Source: Corynebacterium tuberculostearicum
GTDB taxonomy: Bacteria; Actinomycetota; Actinomycetes; Mycobacteriales; Mycobacteriaceae
Reading direction: 5' to 3'
Assembly (NCBI RefSeq): GCF_016894265.1
Contig: NZ_CP069791.1
Span: 2,108,001 to 2,172,000 of the forward strand
Length of the DNA: 64,000 nt
Below are positions 8,494 through 17,136 of this stretch, piece after piece. A program made the position numbers and the translations under genes. Position 1 is the stretch's first letter. Each line of letters begins with the position of its first letter. The notes under the pieces were generated by a model that was not told the origin of the DNA, did not search any database, and worked only from the letters and a program-made list of their open reading frames with translations.

Positions 8494-9354
8494 ATGAAAT
8501 TGGCTACCCTACGCACTGGCTTTGGCACTTCCGCTATCCGAATCGACGGCGATAACGTGGGTGTTGAGTTGGATTATGAGGACGTGGGCCAGCTGCTGCG
8601 CAGCGAGGATTGGCGCAAGGCCGCCCAGCTTTCCGGCGAGCCCGTGGTCTTTGACCACGCTGATTTGGAAGCCGTCGTACCAACTCCCGGGAAGGTCATC
8701 TGCGTGGGGCTCAATTACGCCAAGCACATCCGCGAAATGGGACGCGATTTCCCCGAACATCCCACCTTGTTCATCAAGTTCGCCGACGCCCTCACCGGCC
8801 CTTATGATGATGTCTTCATTCCCGAATATGGCACACAGAAGCTGGATTATGAGGGAGAATTGGCGGTCATCATCGGCGAGCGCGCCCACCGTGTCAGCCG
8901 CGACGAGGCCCTAGATTATGTGGCCGGCTACGCCATCATGAATGACTACACGCTGCGTGACTTCCAGCGCCAAACTAGCCAGTTCCATGCCGGTAAATCC
9001 TTTTATCGCACCGCCGGCTTCGGTCCTTGGCTTACCACCGCGGATGAGTGGTCACCGGGGTCCGGAGCTGTCCTCACCACTACCGTAGACGGTGAGGAAA
9101 GGCAGCGCGATAATACCGATGACCTCAACTTTTCCGTAGCTGAGCTCATTGAGTTCTGCTCACAGCTCTATCCACTCAATCCGGGCGACGTCATCATTAC
9201 CGGCACACCGGAGGGCGTGGGTTTTGCCCGCACCCCGCAGCAATTTATCGAGGACGGCCAAAACGTCACCATCGCCATCGAAGGCTTGGGGCATATTTCC
9301 AATACCACCCGCTATGGCGAGCCCGGCTGCGGCCCCAGCTGTACCTGCTCCTAG
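8494..9354 (+). CDS. Fumarylacetoacetate hydrolase (FAH) family protein
   Basis: A 286-residue metal-dependent hydrolase or decarboxylase of the FAH fold. The N-terminal roughly 60 residues are a small cap-like segment, and the FAH core starts at VPTPGKVICVGLNYAKHI. Metal-binding acidic residues are visible in KLDYEGELAVIIGERAHRVS and NDYTLRDFQ, and the C-terminal ITGTPEGVGFARTPQQFIEDG loop is typical. The exact substrate is not readable; members handle acylpyruvates, oxaloacetate and 2-hydroxyhepta-2,4-diene-1,7-dioate-like acids. ATG 8494 is chosen five bases after the pth stop. The end ECGCGPSCTCS-like Cys-rich tail is not part of the core. Confidence 0.85.
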   Translation: MKLATLRTGFGTSAIRIDGDNVGVELDYEDVGQLLRSEDWRKAAQLSGEPVVFDHADLEAVVPTPGKVICVGLNYAKHIREMGRDFPEHPTLFIKFADALTGPYDDVFIPEYGTQKLDYEGELAVIIGERAHRVSRDEALDYVAGYAIMNDYTLRDFQRQTSQFHAGKSFYRTAGFGPWLTTADEWSPGSGAVLTTTVDGEERQRDNTDDLNFSVAELIEFCSQLYPLNPGDVIITGTPEGVGFARTPQQFIEDGQNVTIAIEGLGHISNTTRYGEPGCGPSCTCS

Positions 9355-9430
9355 GCTGTGCCCAGGTTCTCACTCCAAAGTGGGCGGTCCCGTTTTCATC
9401 CCAGCCGCTAGTGCCGGTTAAGCTGGACTA

Positions 9431-10318
9431 ATGAGCACAAAAAGCAGTAAAGCCCCTAAGAAACTCAACAAGAAGGCCTACGAAAAGGAGCTCGAACGCC
9501 TCCAGGCGGAGCTCGTGGACATGCAGCAATGGGTCGTTGAAACCGGCGCCCGCGTAGTCATCATCATGGAGGGCCGCGACGCCGCCGGCAAGGGCTCCGC
9601 GATCAAGCGCATCACCCAGTACCTCAACCCGCGCACCTGCCGCATCGAGGCACTGCCCGCACCGAACTCTCGCGAACAGGGCCAGTGGTACTTCCAGCGC
9701 TACGTGGAAAAGCTGCCCACCAAGGGCGAAATCGTCATCTTTGACCGCTCCTGGTACAACCGCGCCGGTGTCGAGCGCGTCATGGGCTTTTGTACCGATC
9801 AGGAATACGTCCGCTTCCTGCACCAAGCACCCACCTTTGAGCAGATGTTGGTCGAAGACGGCATCATGCTGCGCAAGTACTGGTTCTCTGTTTCTGATGA
9901 AGAGCAGATTAAGCGCTTTGAATCCCGCCGCAACGATCCGCTGCGCCGTTGGAAACTCTCCCCTATGGATCTGCAGTCCATTACCCGCTGGGAGGACTAC
10001 TCCCGTGCCAAGGATGCGATGTTCATCCACACCGATACCCCAACCGCGCCGTGGTACACCGTGGAATCAGAAGACAAGAAGCGCTCGCGCATCAATGTCA
10101 TTTCGCACCTTCTGAGCACCATTCCGTACGAGAAGCTCGAGCGCGAGATGCCGGAGATCCCGCAGCGCCCAGATTCCGATGGCGAAACCTATGAACGCCC
10201 TGCCCGCGAAGAGTTCCGCTACGTGCCGGACGTCGCCGCCAAGCTTGAGCGCAAGTCCGAGCAAAAGACAGCGAAGAAGACGTCCAAGAAGGGCAAGAAG
10301 AAGGATAAGAAGAAGTAG
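9431..10318 (+). CDS. ppk2: Polyphosphate kinase 2 (PPK2) family protein
   Basis: Transfers phosphate between inorganic polyphosphate and nucleotides. The 295-residue protein has one PPK2 domain (residues 20-250) with Walker A GRDAAGKGSAIKRI near residue 46 and the Walker B/lid region FDRSWYNRAGVERVMGFC near residue 100, followed by SPMDLQSITRWEDYSRAKD. One-domain length suggests class I (nucleoside diphosphate to triphosphate), but direction is not readable. The last 30 residues are almost only Lys/Thr/Ser (SEQKTAKKTSKKGKKKDKKK), a basic tail that could bind polyphosphate. The neighbours give no pathway hint. Confidence 0.92.
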   Translation: MSTKSSKAPKKLNKKAYEKELERLQAELVDMQQWVVETGARVVIIMEGRDAAGKGSAIKRITQYLNPRTCRIEALPAPNSREQGQWYFQRYVEKLPTKGEIVIFDRSWYNRAGVERVMGFCTDQEYVRFLHQAPTFEQMLVEDGIMLRKYWFSVSDEEQIKRFESRRNDPLRRWKLSPMDLQSITRWEDYSRAKDAMFIHTDTPTAPWYTVESEDKKRSRINVISHLLSTIPYEKLEREMPEIPQRPDSDGETYERPAREEFRYVPDVAAKLERKSEQKTAKKTSKKGKKKDKKK

Positions 10319-10347
10319 CACTCAGGGCTGTATTATTATCTTCCTTT

Positions 10348-11526
10348 ATGAGCACTGACACCGCCGCGCGAGCGCGTTTGGGAGATAAAATCCTCACCGC
10401 GGTGGCGGTGCTCATTGCGCTGTTTTATGTGATTTCTGCTGCGAAGAATCCCAGCATAATTGAGATTATTCAGGCAGGTCTATCGTTGCTATTCCTGCCA
10501 TTTATGTGGATCTGGCGGAGCCGTCCCGTGCTCAGCGCCACGGGCTTTATTGTGCTGCTCGCGGCATGGGCCGTGGCTTGGATGAGCCAGCTGCCCACCA
10601 ATCTAGGGCTTACCCCTTGGGCCCTGACTGCACCCATGGCGGTGTATGCCACCTCCCGCTATGTCACGCGCCGTGCCATTCCCCGCACGGTGCTGGCGCT
10701 GACGATTCTTGGCTCCTTCATCTCGCCCTTCATGTGGCGCATAGATCCGGAGTCATTCCTGCTGCACTACCAGTTAGACCTCCGTTATTTGGCCATGGTG
10801 GTGGTGCATTGGGCGGTTTTGGGCAGCACCTACTTCATCGCCGCACGCTACTTCGACCTGGCACGCCAGCGCGAGCGGCTAGCCCAGGAGCGTTTCCACC
10901 AAGCCCAAGAAGAAGAGCGCCTGCTCATTGCTAGGGAATTGCACGATGTACTCGCGCATTCCCTAACTTTGATCAAGGTTCAGGCGAATGCCGGGATCAT
11001 TGCCGGGCGTGTAAATAGTGACGCTGCCCAGGATGCTCTTGCCACTATTCGTGAGGGCGCGGATTCTGCGTTGGAAGAGGTCCGCGGCATTGTCACGGCA
11101 CTGCGGAGCACCGGTCCTTCCGCTCTCAAGCCGACAGAGCAGCTTGAGCACATCGAGGGCATCATCGACGGTTTCCGCGCGGCGGGCTTAGAAATTGCAG
11201 CGGACTTACCAGAGACCTATGAGGCGCCTGCACTTACGCAATTGGCCTTGGTACGCATCATTTCTGAAGGCCTGACCAATGCGCTGCGTCACCAGGGCCC
11301 TGGCACGCACGTAGAAGTAGAGCTCGCGCTTGCCGACGCCGCTCAGATCACCCTTACCTCTACCAATCCCTCCCCTACTCCCAGCGAAGTTACTGGCAGC
11401 GGAGTCGGCCTCATTGGCGTCGAAGAGCGTGCTCACACGTTAGGTGGAAAACTAGAGAGCTCGGGTGATGCAACAAAGTTCATACTGCGTGCCGAACTAC
11501 CGATGCAGAAGGAAAACCGTGCCTAA
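10348..11526 (+). CDS. Sensor histidine kinase (NarL/LuxR-partner type)
   Basis: A membrane sensor of 392 residues. Residues 15-170 hold about five to six hydrophobic segments with short loops, so sensing is probably within the membrane. A linker helix leads to a HisKA_3 dimerisation domain with the phospho-acceptor His199 in ARELHDVLAHSL, then a HATPase domain with N-box IISEGLTNALRHQG and G-box GSGVGLIGVEERAHTLGG. This intramembrane-sensing layout next to an ABC transporter is common in cell-envelope stress or peptide-antibiotic response systems. Its end overlaps the regulator start by 8 bases, so the two are coupled. Confidence 0.93.
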   Translation: MSTDTAARARLGDKILTAVAVLIALFYVISAAKNPSIIEIIQAGLSLLFLPFMWIWRSRPVLSATGFIVLLAAWAVAWMSQLPTNLGLTPWALTAPMAVYATSRYVTRRAIPRTVLALTILGSFISPFMWRIDPESFLLHYQLDLRYLAMVVVHWAVLGSTYFIAARYFDLARQRERLAQERFHQAQEEERLLIARELHDVLAHSLTLIKVQANAGIIAGRVNSDAAQDALATIREGADSALEEVRGIVTALRSTGPSALKPTEQLEHIEGIIDGFRAAGLEIAADLPETYEAPALTQLALVRIISEGLTNALRHQGPGTHVEVELALADAAQITLTSTNPSPTPSEVTGSGVGLIGVEERAHTLGGKLESSGDATKFILRAELPMQKENRA

Positions 11527-12178
11527 GATTCGTGTCCTACTCGCCGATGACCAAGCAATGCTTATTGCCGCATTGTCTACCATCCTTAACGCACAAGATG
11601 ATATTGAGGTCGTGGCCACCGCAAATACCGGCTCAGAGGCCGTCACCGCGGCATTGAGCCACCGCACTGACGTAGCCATCCTGGATATCCGAATGCCCGG
11701 CATGGATGGCATCGCTGCGGCCCAAGCAATTCTTTCCTGCGTCCCCGAATGCCGAATCATCATGCTCACCACGTTTAATGAAGAAGAATTGGTGGCTCAA
11801 TCTATCGCCGCCGGCGCGCATGGGTTCCTCCTCAAAGATGCGGATCCGGAGGTGTTAGTGGGGGCAGTCCGGGACGTCGCCAAGGGCGAATCGGTACTGG
11901 CCTCTCAGGTGACCGGACCGGTTCTGGAGGCCTATCGCACCGCCCTTACGCGAGGCGAGTTGAGCGCGCAGGAGCGCCAAGGGCTCAGCCTGGTGACCCG
12001 GCGCGAGATGGAGGTTCTTTCGCTCATTGCGCGCGGTGCCACAAATTCCGAGATCGCCGCCGAGATGGTCATTGCGGAAACGACGGTGAAGACGCACGTC
12101 TCTTCGCTCATGTCTAAGCTCGCGGCGCGCGACCGCGTGGCGATGGTCCTGGTGGCCCAGCGCGCTGGAATTGCCTAG
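11519..12178 (+). CDS. LuxR/NarL-family response regulator
   Basis: A 219-residue regulator with a receiver domain (residues 4-120; acidic pocket D10-D11, phospho-acceptor Asp56 in VAILDIRMPGMDG, conserved Lys in FLLKDADPEVL) and a C-terminal LuxR helix-turn-helix (VTRREMEVLSLIARGATNSE, then TTVKTHVSSLMSKL). The GTG at 11519 overlaps the kinase stop by 8 bases; the longer frame upstream lies inside the kinase gene. The stop codon overlaps the first base of a 22-base perfect palindrome, and the ABC transporter genes follow 86 bases later, making them the obvious candidate targets. Confidence 0.93.
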   Translation: MPKIRVLLADDQAMLIAALSTILNAQDDIEVVATANTGSEAVTAALSHRTDVAILDIRMPGMDGIAAAQAILSCVPECRIIMLTTFNEEELVAQSIAAGAHGFLLKDADPEVLVGAVRDVAKGESVLASQVTGPVLEAYRTALTRGELSAQERQGLSLVTRREMEVLSLIARGATNSEIAAEMVIAETTVKTHVSSLMSKLAARDRVAMVLVAQRAGIA

Positions 12179-12264
12179 TCTCCTACTGCAGTAGGAGACA
12201 TTCACTGCGAAGTCCGTCTTGCGGGCGGAAGATTTTCGCGCCCCAGCACGCGAGACTTCGCAGT
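12178..12264 (+). promoter_or_regulatory. Double inverted repeat between the response regulator and ABC transporter genes
   Basis: Two separate structures fill this 86-base gap. First, 12178-12199 is a perfect 22-base palindrome (GTCTCCTACTG followed by its exact reverse complement). Second, ACTGCGAAGTC at 12204-12214 is matched by its exact reverse complement at 12254-12264, directly touching the ATG of the ATPase gene, with 39 bases between. Neither is followed by a T-run. There is no visible Shine-Dalgarno sequence in front of the ATG. Candidate roles are operators for the upstream LuxR-type regulator or a structured leader hiding the start codon. Confidence 0.5.
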
Positions 12265-12978
12265 ATGAATTATGAAATCTCCTTTGAGCAGGTCTCAAAG
12301 TCTTTTGGCTCCCACACAGTTTTGAGGGATGTAGAATTTAGCATCACCCCTGGTCGCGTCCATGCTCTTTTAGGGCGTAACGGCGCCGGCAAATCTACGC
12401 TCTTTTCCATCTTTCTAGGCCTTCTTGCCGCCGATTCCGGGACTATTCGCGTGGCCGGTGCGCCCTGGTCACGCGAGGTTCTCGACCACGTGGGGGCTTC
12501 CGTTAACGGTCCAGCTTTTTATGGGCACCTTTCTGCAGCAGCCAATCTTCGCGTCCATACGCGGTTGCTTGGTCTACCAGAATCCGAGATAGAGCGAGTG
12601 CTTGCCATCGTGGGCCTCAACGGGGCTGGGAAGAAAAAGGCTAAGTCATTTTCTACTGGCATGAAGGCACGGCTCGCCCTAGGCCAAGCACTGCTTGGCG
12701 ATCCCGAAATCCTCGTTCTCGATGAACCCCAAAATGGCCTTGATCCGCAGGGCATCGTAGAGCTTCGTGAACTTCTGCAGAACCTGGCTGGCGCCGGTCA
12801 TACCGTCATCGTCAGCTCCCACCAGCTCGGTGAGATTGTCCACTTAGCCCAGGACATCACCATCCTTGCCGAGGGCACCATCCGCTATTCTGGTTCGCTT
12901 AAGAATTTGGCTCCCAGTGGTCAGCTGGCAGCCGAATTTTTCCGCCTGACCTCCCCGGATGGTGAGGCTCATGTTTAA
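12265..12978 (+). CDS. ABC transporter ATP-binding protein
   Basis: A 237-residue ATPase of the drug/lantibiotic (BcrA-like) export group. It has Walker A GRNGAGKS near residue 39, Q-loop region, signature FSTGMKARLALGQAL (an STGMK version of LSGGQ, usual for this group), and Walker B LVLDEPQNGLDPQG, then the H-loop VIVSSHQLGEIVHLA. The start ATG at 12265 lies against a perfect inverted-repeat arm with no obvious ribosome site. It overlaps the permease gene by 8 bases. Together with the kinase-regulator pair it looks like a self-contained sense-and-export module; substrate unknown. Confidence 0.93.
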   Translation: MNYEISFEQVSKSFGSHTVLRDVEFSITPGRVHALLGRNGAGKSTLFSIFLGLLAADSGTIRVAGAPWSREVLDHVGASVNGPAFYGHLSAAANLRVHTRLLGLPESEIERVLAIVGLNGAGKKKAKSFSTGMKARLALGQALLGDPEILVLDEPQNGLDPQGIVELRELLQNLAGAGHTVIVSSHQLGEIVHLAQDITILAEGTIRYSGSLKNLAPSGQLAAEFFRLTSPDGEAHV

Positions 12979-14461
12979 TCGCTACCTTTCCGCCGAGGTC
13001 CTTCGCAGCCGCGGGAGCGCGCTGCAATGGCTCCCTCTACTGGCCGTACCATTAGTGGTAATGACAGCGTTGTTTTCCGCGCTGGCTTCTCCCACGCAGG
13101 ACGCCACCGGCGTTTTGGGGTGGCAGTCCATGTTCATCACGGGGATGTATGCACCTCTCATTGCGCTTTTTGCCGCCATTCCCGAGCGCCGAGAAGTCCG
13201 TACTCGCGGCGGCGGTACGCTCTGGCGCCGGTTCAACGCCCACTATGAACAGACCTCGCGCTTTCTTGTCATACTTTCTAGCCTGGCGATCTTCCATGTC
13301 CTCAATTTCGGTCTTTCTTGGGCAATCGTGGCTCTTCAGGGCCGTGCCAACCATCAGCTATTAGTAGTGGCTGGGCTCTTTTCCTTCCTAGGGGCTATCG
13401 GGATCGCCGGGCTCGCTGCAGGGTGCGCGCGCCGCTGCGGCCTCGTCGCCGCGTTGGCTGGAAGCATTGTCTGGCAAGGAATTGGAATTCTACCGAGCAC
13501 TGTCGAGGGCAACGCGTGGCGGGCATTCCCACCTGTGTGGCCGATGAGATTATTGCTTTCTGCCCTGCGGATTCATCAGAACTCTGTTCCTCTCGATCCA
13601 GATGATCCGCTACTGCAAGAAGGTCCACTGCCCGCCGCACTGCTATGCCTAGTTCTTGCGGCTGTAGGTACGTGCGCGGCAATCTTTACTCCTCGCCGCA
13701 AACAACCTCTTAGATTGCGCCTGCCCCAGGGCGATACTCATAAAGATGCTGGCGCAATCACCACTGGTGGGGAGTGGACCCCTACTGCTACTCCGAGAGC
13801 TTCCGCTCGGTCCAAGCTATCTGGCGCGCTGATCGGGCTGCACCGTGCGGCGTTCAGTCCCTTGCTTATCGGGTGTCTAGTGCTGAGCATCGTGGCTTTA
13901 GCCGTCATTGCCCTCACCTACCCTGCCGATTATGTCCACGGCTTCTTCGTCTTTGCGCTCCTGCCTGTGGGCGCGGGAGTCCTCCCTTGCATAGTGTGGC
14001 CACTGCTAGAGGCGGCGTGGCCGCTGAGCTACAGCGAATCACGTCATAGCCCTAACGCCCTTCTCATCTGGATCTTTGGGGCAATAGTATTCGTGTGCAC
14101 GGCTGCTTCGCTCGCTTCAATCTGCGCCGGTACTTCTGCTCCTGCTGTATTGGGACGACTGCCGCTGGCCGTAGGTGTAGGTTTCAGTATTGCGGTGATT
14201 TCCCTGTGCATCGTGGTGCGCTTCGGGATTATTAGTGCACTCGCCCTCACCATCATGGGCACCATTGTTTCTGCAACTCTCGGCGGTGATGTCCTCGCCA
14301 AGACTTACCTGTGGCTAATTGCCTTTTCGGCGTGGCCGATAAATGCCAACACTCCTGCACGCTACGCTGTCGCGGCATTCTTAACATTGCTCATCGCCGC
14401 CGTTGGTTCATGGACCGCGAAACGGCTGCTGCAGACAAAAGCACTGCAGCCAATGGATTAA
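12971..14461 (+). CDS. ABC transporter permease (multi-pass membrane protein)
   Basis: A 496-residue membrane protein with about 12 hydrophobic segments in two groups (residues 15-240 and 280-490) separated by a polar cytoplasmic stretch around 240-275. No extracellular domain or signal peptide was seen. It is the partner of the ATPase just upstream: ATG at 12971 overlaps the ATPase stop by 8 bases with GTGAGG in front; an in-frame ATG at 12959 is less likely. Sequence is poorly conserved, as is common for such permeases, so the transport substrate cannot be stated. Confidence 0.8.
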   Translation: MFNRYLSAEVLRSRGSALQWLPLLAVPLVVMTALFSALASPTQDATGVLGWQSMFITGMYAPLIALFAAIPERREVRTRGGGTLWRRFNAHYEQTSRFLVILSSLAIFHVLNFGLSWAIVALQGRANHQLLVVAGLFSFLGAIGIAGLAAGCARRCGLVAALAGSIVWQGIGILPSTVEGNAWRAFPPVWPMRLLLSALRIHQNSVPLDPDDPLLQEGPLPAALLCLVLAAVGTCAAIFTPRRKQPLRLRLPQGDTHKDAGAITTGGEWTPTATPRASARSKLSGALIGLHRAAFSPLLIGCLVLSIVALAVIALTYPADYVHGFFVFALLPVGAGVLPCIVWPLLEAAWPLSYSESRHSPNALLIWIFGAIVFVCTAASLASICAGTSAPAVLGRLPLAVGVGFSIAVISLCIVVRFGIISALALTIMGTIVSATLGGDVLAKTYLWLIAFSAWPINANTPARYAVAAFLTLLIAAVGSWTAKRLLQTKALQPMD

Positions 14462-14560
14462 CCGCATAATGCAGACACGTTTCAAGTCCATTGGCGTGCT
14501 TCCAGGCCGATAGCGTGGCTGCTTTTCGGGGTGGGGTGGTTGGAGCCGGGAGAAAACGGC

Positions 14561-14583
14561 AAAAGCCCGCGGAAACCGCGGGC
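14561..14583 (-). terminator. Rho-independent terminator after gapB
   Basis: On the minus strand GCCCGCGG-TTT-CCGCGGGC is followed by TTTTGCCGTTTT. It is a perfect 8-bp GC stem located 16 bases beyond the gapB stop codon, and faces the end of the ABC permease gene. Confidence 0.85.
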
Positions 14584-14598
14584 TAGAGCTAGGTGAGC

Positions 14599-16062
14599 TT
14601 AAAGCTCAGAAGGAGATACGCGCTTCGGCAGAACAACCGGGCGGGTGTGTGCGAGCTCTTCTACGATGCGTACTACCTGGTTGGAGTAGCCATACTCGTT
14701 GTCGTACCACACGTACAGCACCAGGTGCTTGCCGGAGGCGATGGTAGCAACGCCGTCGACAATGCCGGCGTGGGTATTGCCGATGAAGTCAGAGGAAACA
14801 ACCTCTGGGGAGGCAATGTAGGAAATCTGCTGGCGCAGGTCGGAGTGCAAAGAGACATTGCGCAGGAAGTCGTTGACCTCATCGCGCTCTACTTCCTTGG
14901 ACAGCTCGAGGTTGAGCACAGCCATGGACACGTCCGGGGTAGGAACGCGGATGGCGTTGCCGGTGAGCTTGCCCTCAAATTCCGGCAGAGCCTTAGCAAC
15001 AGCCTTGGCTGCGCCGGTGGCGGTAAGCACCATGTTCAGGCCTGCGGCGCGGCCGCGGCGATCGCCCTTGTGGTAGTTATCGATGAGGTTCTGGTCATTG
15101 GTGAAGGAGTGCGCGGTCTCCACGTGGCCGTGGGTTACACCGTAGCGGTCATTGATGACCTTAAGAACCGGGGTAATGCCGTTGGTGGTGCAGGATGCAG
15201 CGGAGAGAATCTGATCCTCATCGCTGATGTTGTCGTTGTTGATGCCGTAGACGATGTTCTTGATATCGCCCTTGCCCGGTGCGGTCAGCAGCACGCGGGA
15301 GATGCCCTTGGCCTTGAGGTGCTGAGACAGGCCCTCGCGGTCGCGCCATGCGCCGGTGTTGTCCACCAAGATGGCGTTATTGATGCCATAAGAGGTGTAG
15401 TCAATCTCGGCGGGATCGTTGGCGTAGATCATCTGGATCTTGGTGCCGTTAGCCCAGATAACCTCGTTTTCCTCATCTACAGAGATGGTGCCGTTGAAAG
15501 CACCGTGGACGGAATCGCGGCGCAGCAAGGAAGCGCGCTTGAGGATGTCACCGTCGCCCTTCTTGCGCAGGACAATGCCACGCAGGCGAACGCCACCGTA
15601 AGCTGCCTCGCGGGCGACGAGCAGGCGGGCCAACAGGCGGCCGATGCGGCCGAAGCCGTAGAGGACGACGTCGGTGGTCTCTAGGTCAACGCCAGCACCG
15701 ACGATCTCGCACAGCTCGCCTTCCAAGTACATGCGGAGGTTTTCCTCGTTGGATTCCTCCCACCCGAGGACCAAGCGGCCGAGGTCGACGCTTGCGGCGC
15801 CCAGGTTCATGTCTGCCAATTCCACCAGGATAGGCAGGGTCTCCGCCGTGGACAGGTGGCGCTGCGCGATGCGGCGGCCATAGCGGTGAGACTTGATGAT
15901 GTCGATATCGGTCTGGCCCACCAGTGGGCGGCCGAAGATGGTGGTGACAACGTTATTGTTGCGGTGCAGCTGGTGGATGAGCGGAATCATCTGCTGCGCC
16001 AGCTCGAGGCGCTCGTTCCAATCATCATGGCCAACATGTGCGTTCGCAGTCACGTAATTCAT
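14599..16062 (-). CDS. gapB: Glyceraldehyde-3-phosphate dehydrogenase, long GapB type
   Basis: Interconverts glyceraldehyde-3-phosphate and 1,3-bisphosphoglycerate. At 487 residues it has an N-terminal extension of about 130 residues before the Rossmann motif VVLYGFGRIGRLLARLL, unlike the roughly 335-residue glycolytic enzyme. The catalytic Cys291 sits in SAASCTTNGITPVL, with the substrate-binding region SFTNDQNLIDNYHKGDRRGR and the C-terminal WYDNEYGYSNQVVRI. In C. glutamicum the long isozyme GapB works in the gluconeogenic direction with either cofactor; the same role is inferred here. The gene stands alone with its own terminator. Confidence 0.93.
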   Translation of the reverse strand: MNYVTANAHVGHDDWNERLELAQQMIPLIHQLHRNNNVVTTIFGRPLVGQTDIDIIKSHRYGRRIAQRHLSTAETLPILVELADMNLGAASVDLGRLVLGWEESNEENLRMYLEGELCEIVGAGVDLETTDVVLYGFGRIGRLLARLLVAREAAYGGVRLRGIVLRKKGDGDILKRASLLRRDSVHGAFNGTISVDEENEVIWANGTKIQMIYANDPAEIDYTSYGINNAILVDNTGAWRDREGLSQHLKAKGISRVLLTAPGKGDIKNIVYGINNDNISDEDQILSAASCTTNGITPVLKVINDRYGVTHGHVETAHSFTNDQNLIDNYHKGDRRGRAAGLNMVLTATGAAKAVAKALPEFEGKLTGNAIRVPTPDVSMAVLNLELSKEVERDEVNDFLRNVSLHSDLRQQISYIASPEVVSSDFIGNTHAGIVDGVATIASGKHLVLYVWYDNEYGYSNQVVRIVEELAHTRPVVLPKRVSPSEL

Positions 16063-16117
16063 TCCTTTTCTGTCACGGGGGTGGCATTAAATCTTCAACC
16101 ATAAATATTAGCGCCTA

Positions 16118-17101
16118 CTACTGTGGGTTTTGGCATAGTTGGTTCAGGATGTTGGCCACAGTACCCCCGTTTATTTTCTCCACTTCGGTTCCTACGAGGC
16201 AGTAGGCTACGGCATCATCGTGCTGCGCACGGCGTTCCTTAAGTACAGGGTTCAAGAGCGGATAAACCGGTGGAAGGTTGGGGTGGCTGCGGGTGTACTG
16301 AGTTTCTAGTCCACGGGCAAAGCGGCCCGAGAAAGCACGGGTAGACACGGTCTGCCCACCACGGCGCAGTAGCTGCCGGTTGTAGTCACTCGTTCCCGCC
16401 TCTTCGGTGAGCAAAAATGCGGAACCGCAGGAACATGCGGCGACGCCATCCCAGGACATAGCGGTGGCTATATCTTCTGCAGTGCGCAGGCCGCCAGCAG
16501 CGATCAGAGGCAGATCAGGGGCTGCGGTATGCACGTCGGACACTAGCTCTTCCAGATCCCGGGAATCGGGAGTCGCGGCTAAGTCCCAGGTTCCACGATG
16601 GCCGCCGGCGGCCGGGCCTTGGACGCAAAGCACGTCGACGCCCCGACGTGCGGCCACGGTTCCCTCCGCAGGGGTGGTGACGGTGGTCCAGGCCTCTGCG
16701 CCCGCGGCGTGGATTCGCTCTATCTGTTCGGGTGTGAAGGTTCCAAACATGGACCACACCACGCGGGCACCGCCGCGCAGTGCTAAATCCAGCTTCTCTT
16801 CGAAACCAAAAGAGTAATCGGGCTCAGGCAGTGGCCGGTTTTCTGCCTGCGCCAGCTCGCGTGCGGCGGCATGTTGCGCCCCGGAAAGCGGCTGTTGTGG
16901 GCAAAAGAGGTTTACTCCAAACGGAATGCCGGCACACTGGTCAATCTGTGTGCGGGCAGCGTCTAGGCTGGCAGAGCCCACACCTAAGGTGCCAAAAGAA
17001 CCGGCGGCATGAGCGGCACGCACTAGTTCCGGGGTCGTGGGACCGCCGGCCATGGGCGCGGGGATTACGCTACGGGAAAGGGAGCTTATAACCTGACTCA
17101 T
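16118..17101 (-). CDS. Nitronate monooxygenase-like FMN protein
   Basis: A 327-residue TIM-barrel flavoprotein of the nitronate monooxygenase / 2-nitropropane dioxygenase family. Visible motifs are the N-terminal VIPAPMAGGPTTPELVRAAH, FGVNLFCPQQP, the conserved VQGPAAGGHRGTW (catalytic-His region AGGHRG), and the phosphate-binding LIAAGGLRTAEDIATAMSWD. Family members oxidise alkyl nitronates such as propionate-3-nitronate, but many paralogues have unknown substrates. It is convergent with nothing and divergent from pth copy 2, with 35 bases between starts. Confidence 0.85.
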   Translation of the reverse strand: MSQVISSLSRSVIPAPMAGGPTTPELVRAAHAAGSFGTLGVGSASLDAARTQIDQCAGIPFGVNLFCPQQPLSGAQHAAARELAQAENRPLPEPDYSFGFEEKLDLALRGGARVVWSMFGTFTPEQIERIHAAGAEAWTTVTTPAEGTVAARRGVDVLCVQGPAAGGHRGTWDLAATPDSRDLEELVSDVHTAAPDLPLIAAGGLRTAEDIATAMSWDGVAACSCGSAFLLTEEAGTSDYNRQLLRRGGQTVSTRAFSGRFARGLETQYTRSHPNLPPVYPLLNPVLKERRAQHDDAVAYCLVGTEVEKINGGTVANILNQLCQNPQ

Positions 17102-17136
17102 AGCACCCCACCCTACCGAGAGAGGAAGCTAGTGCA

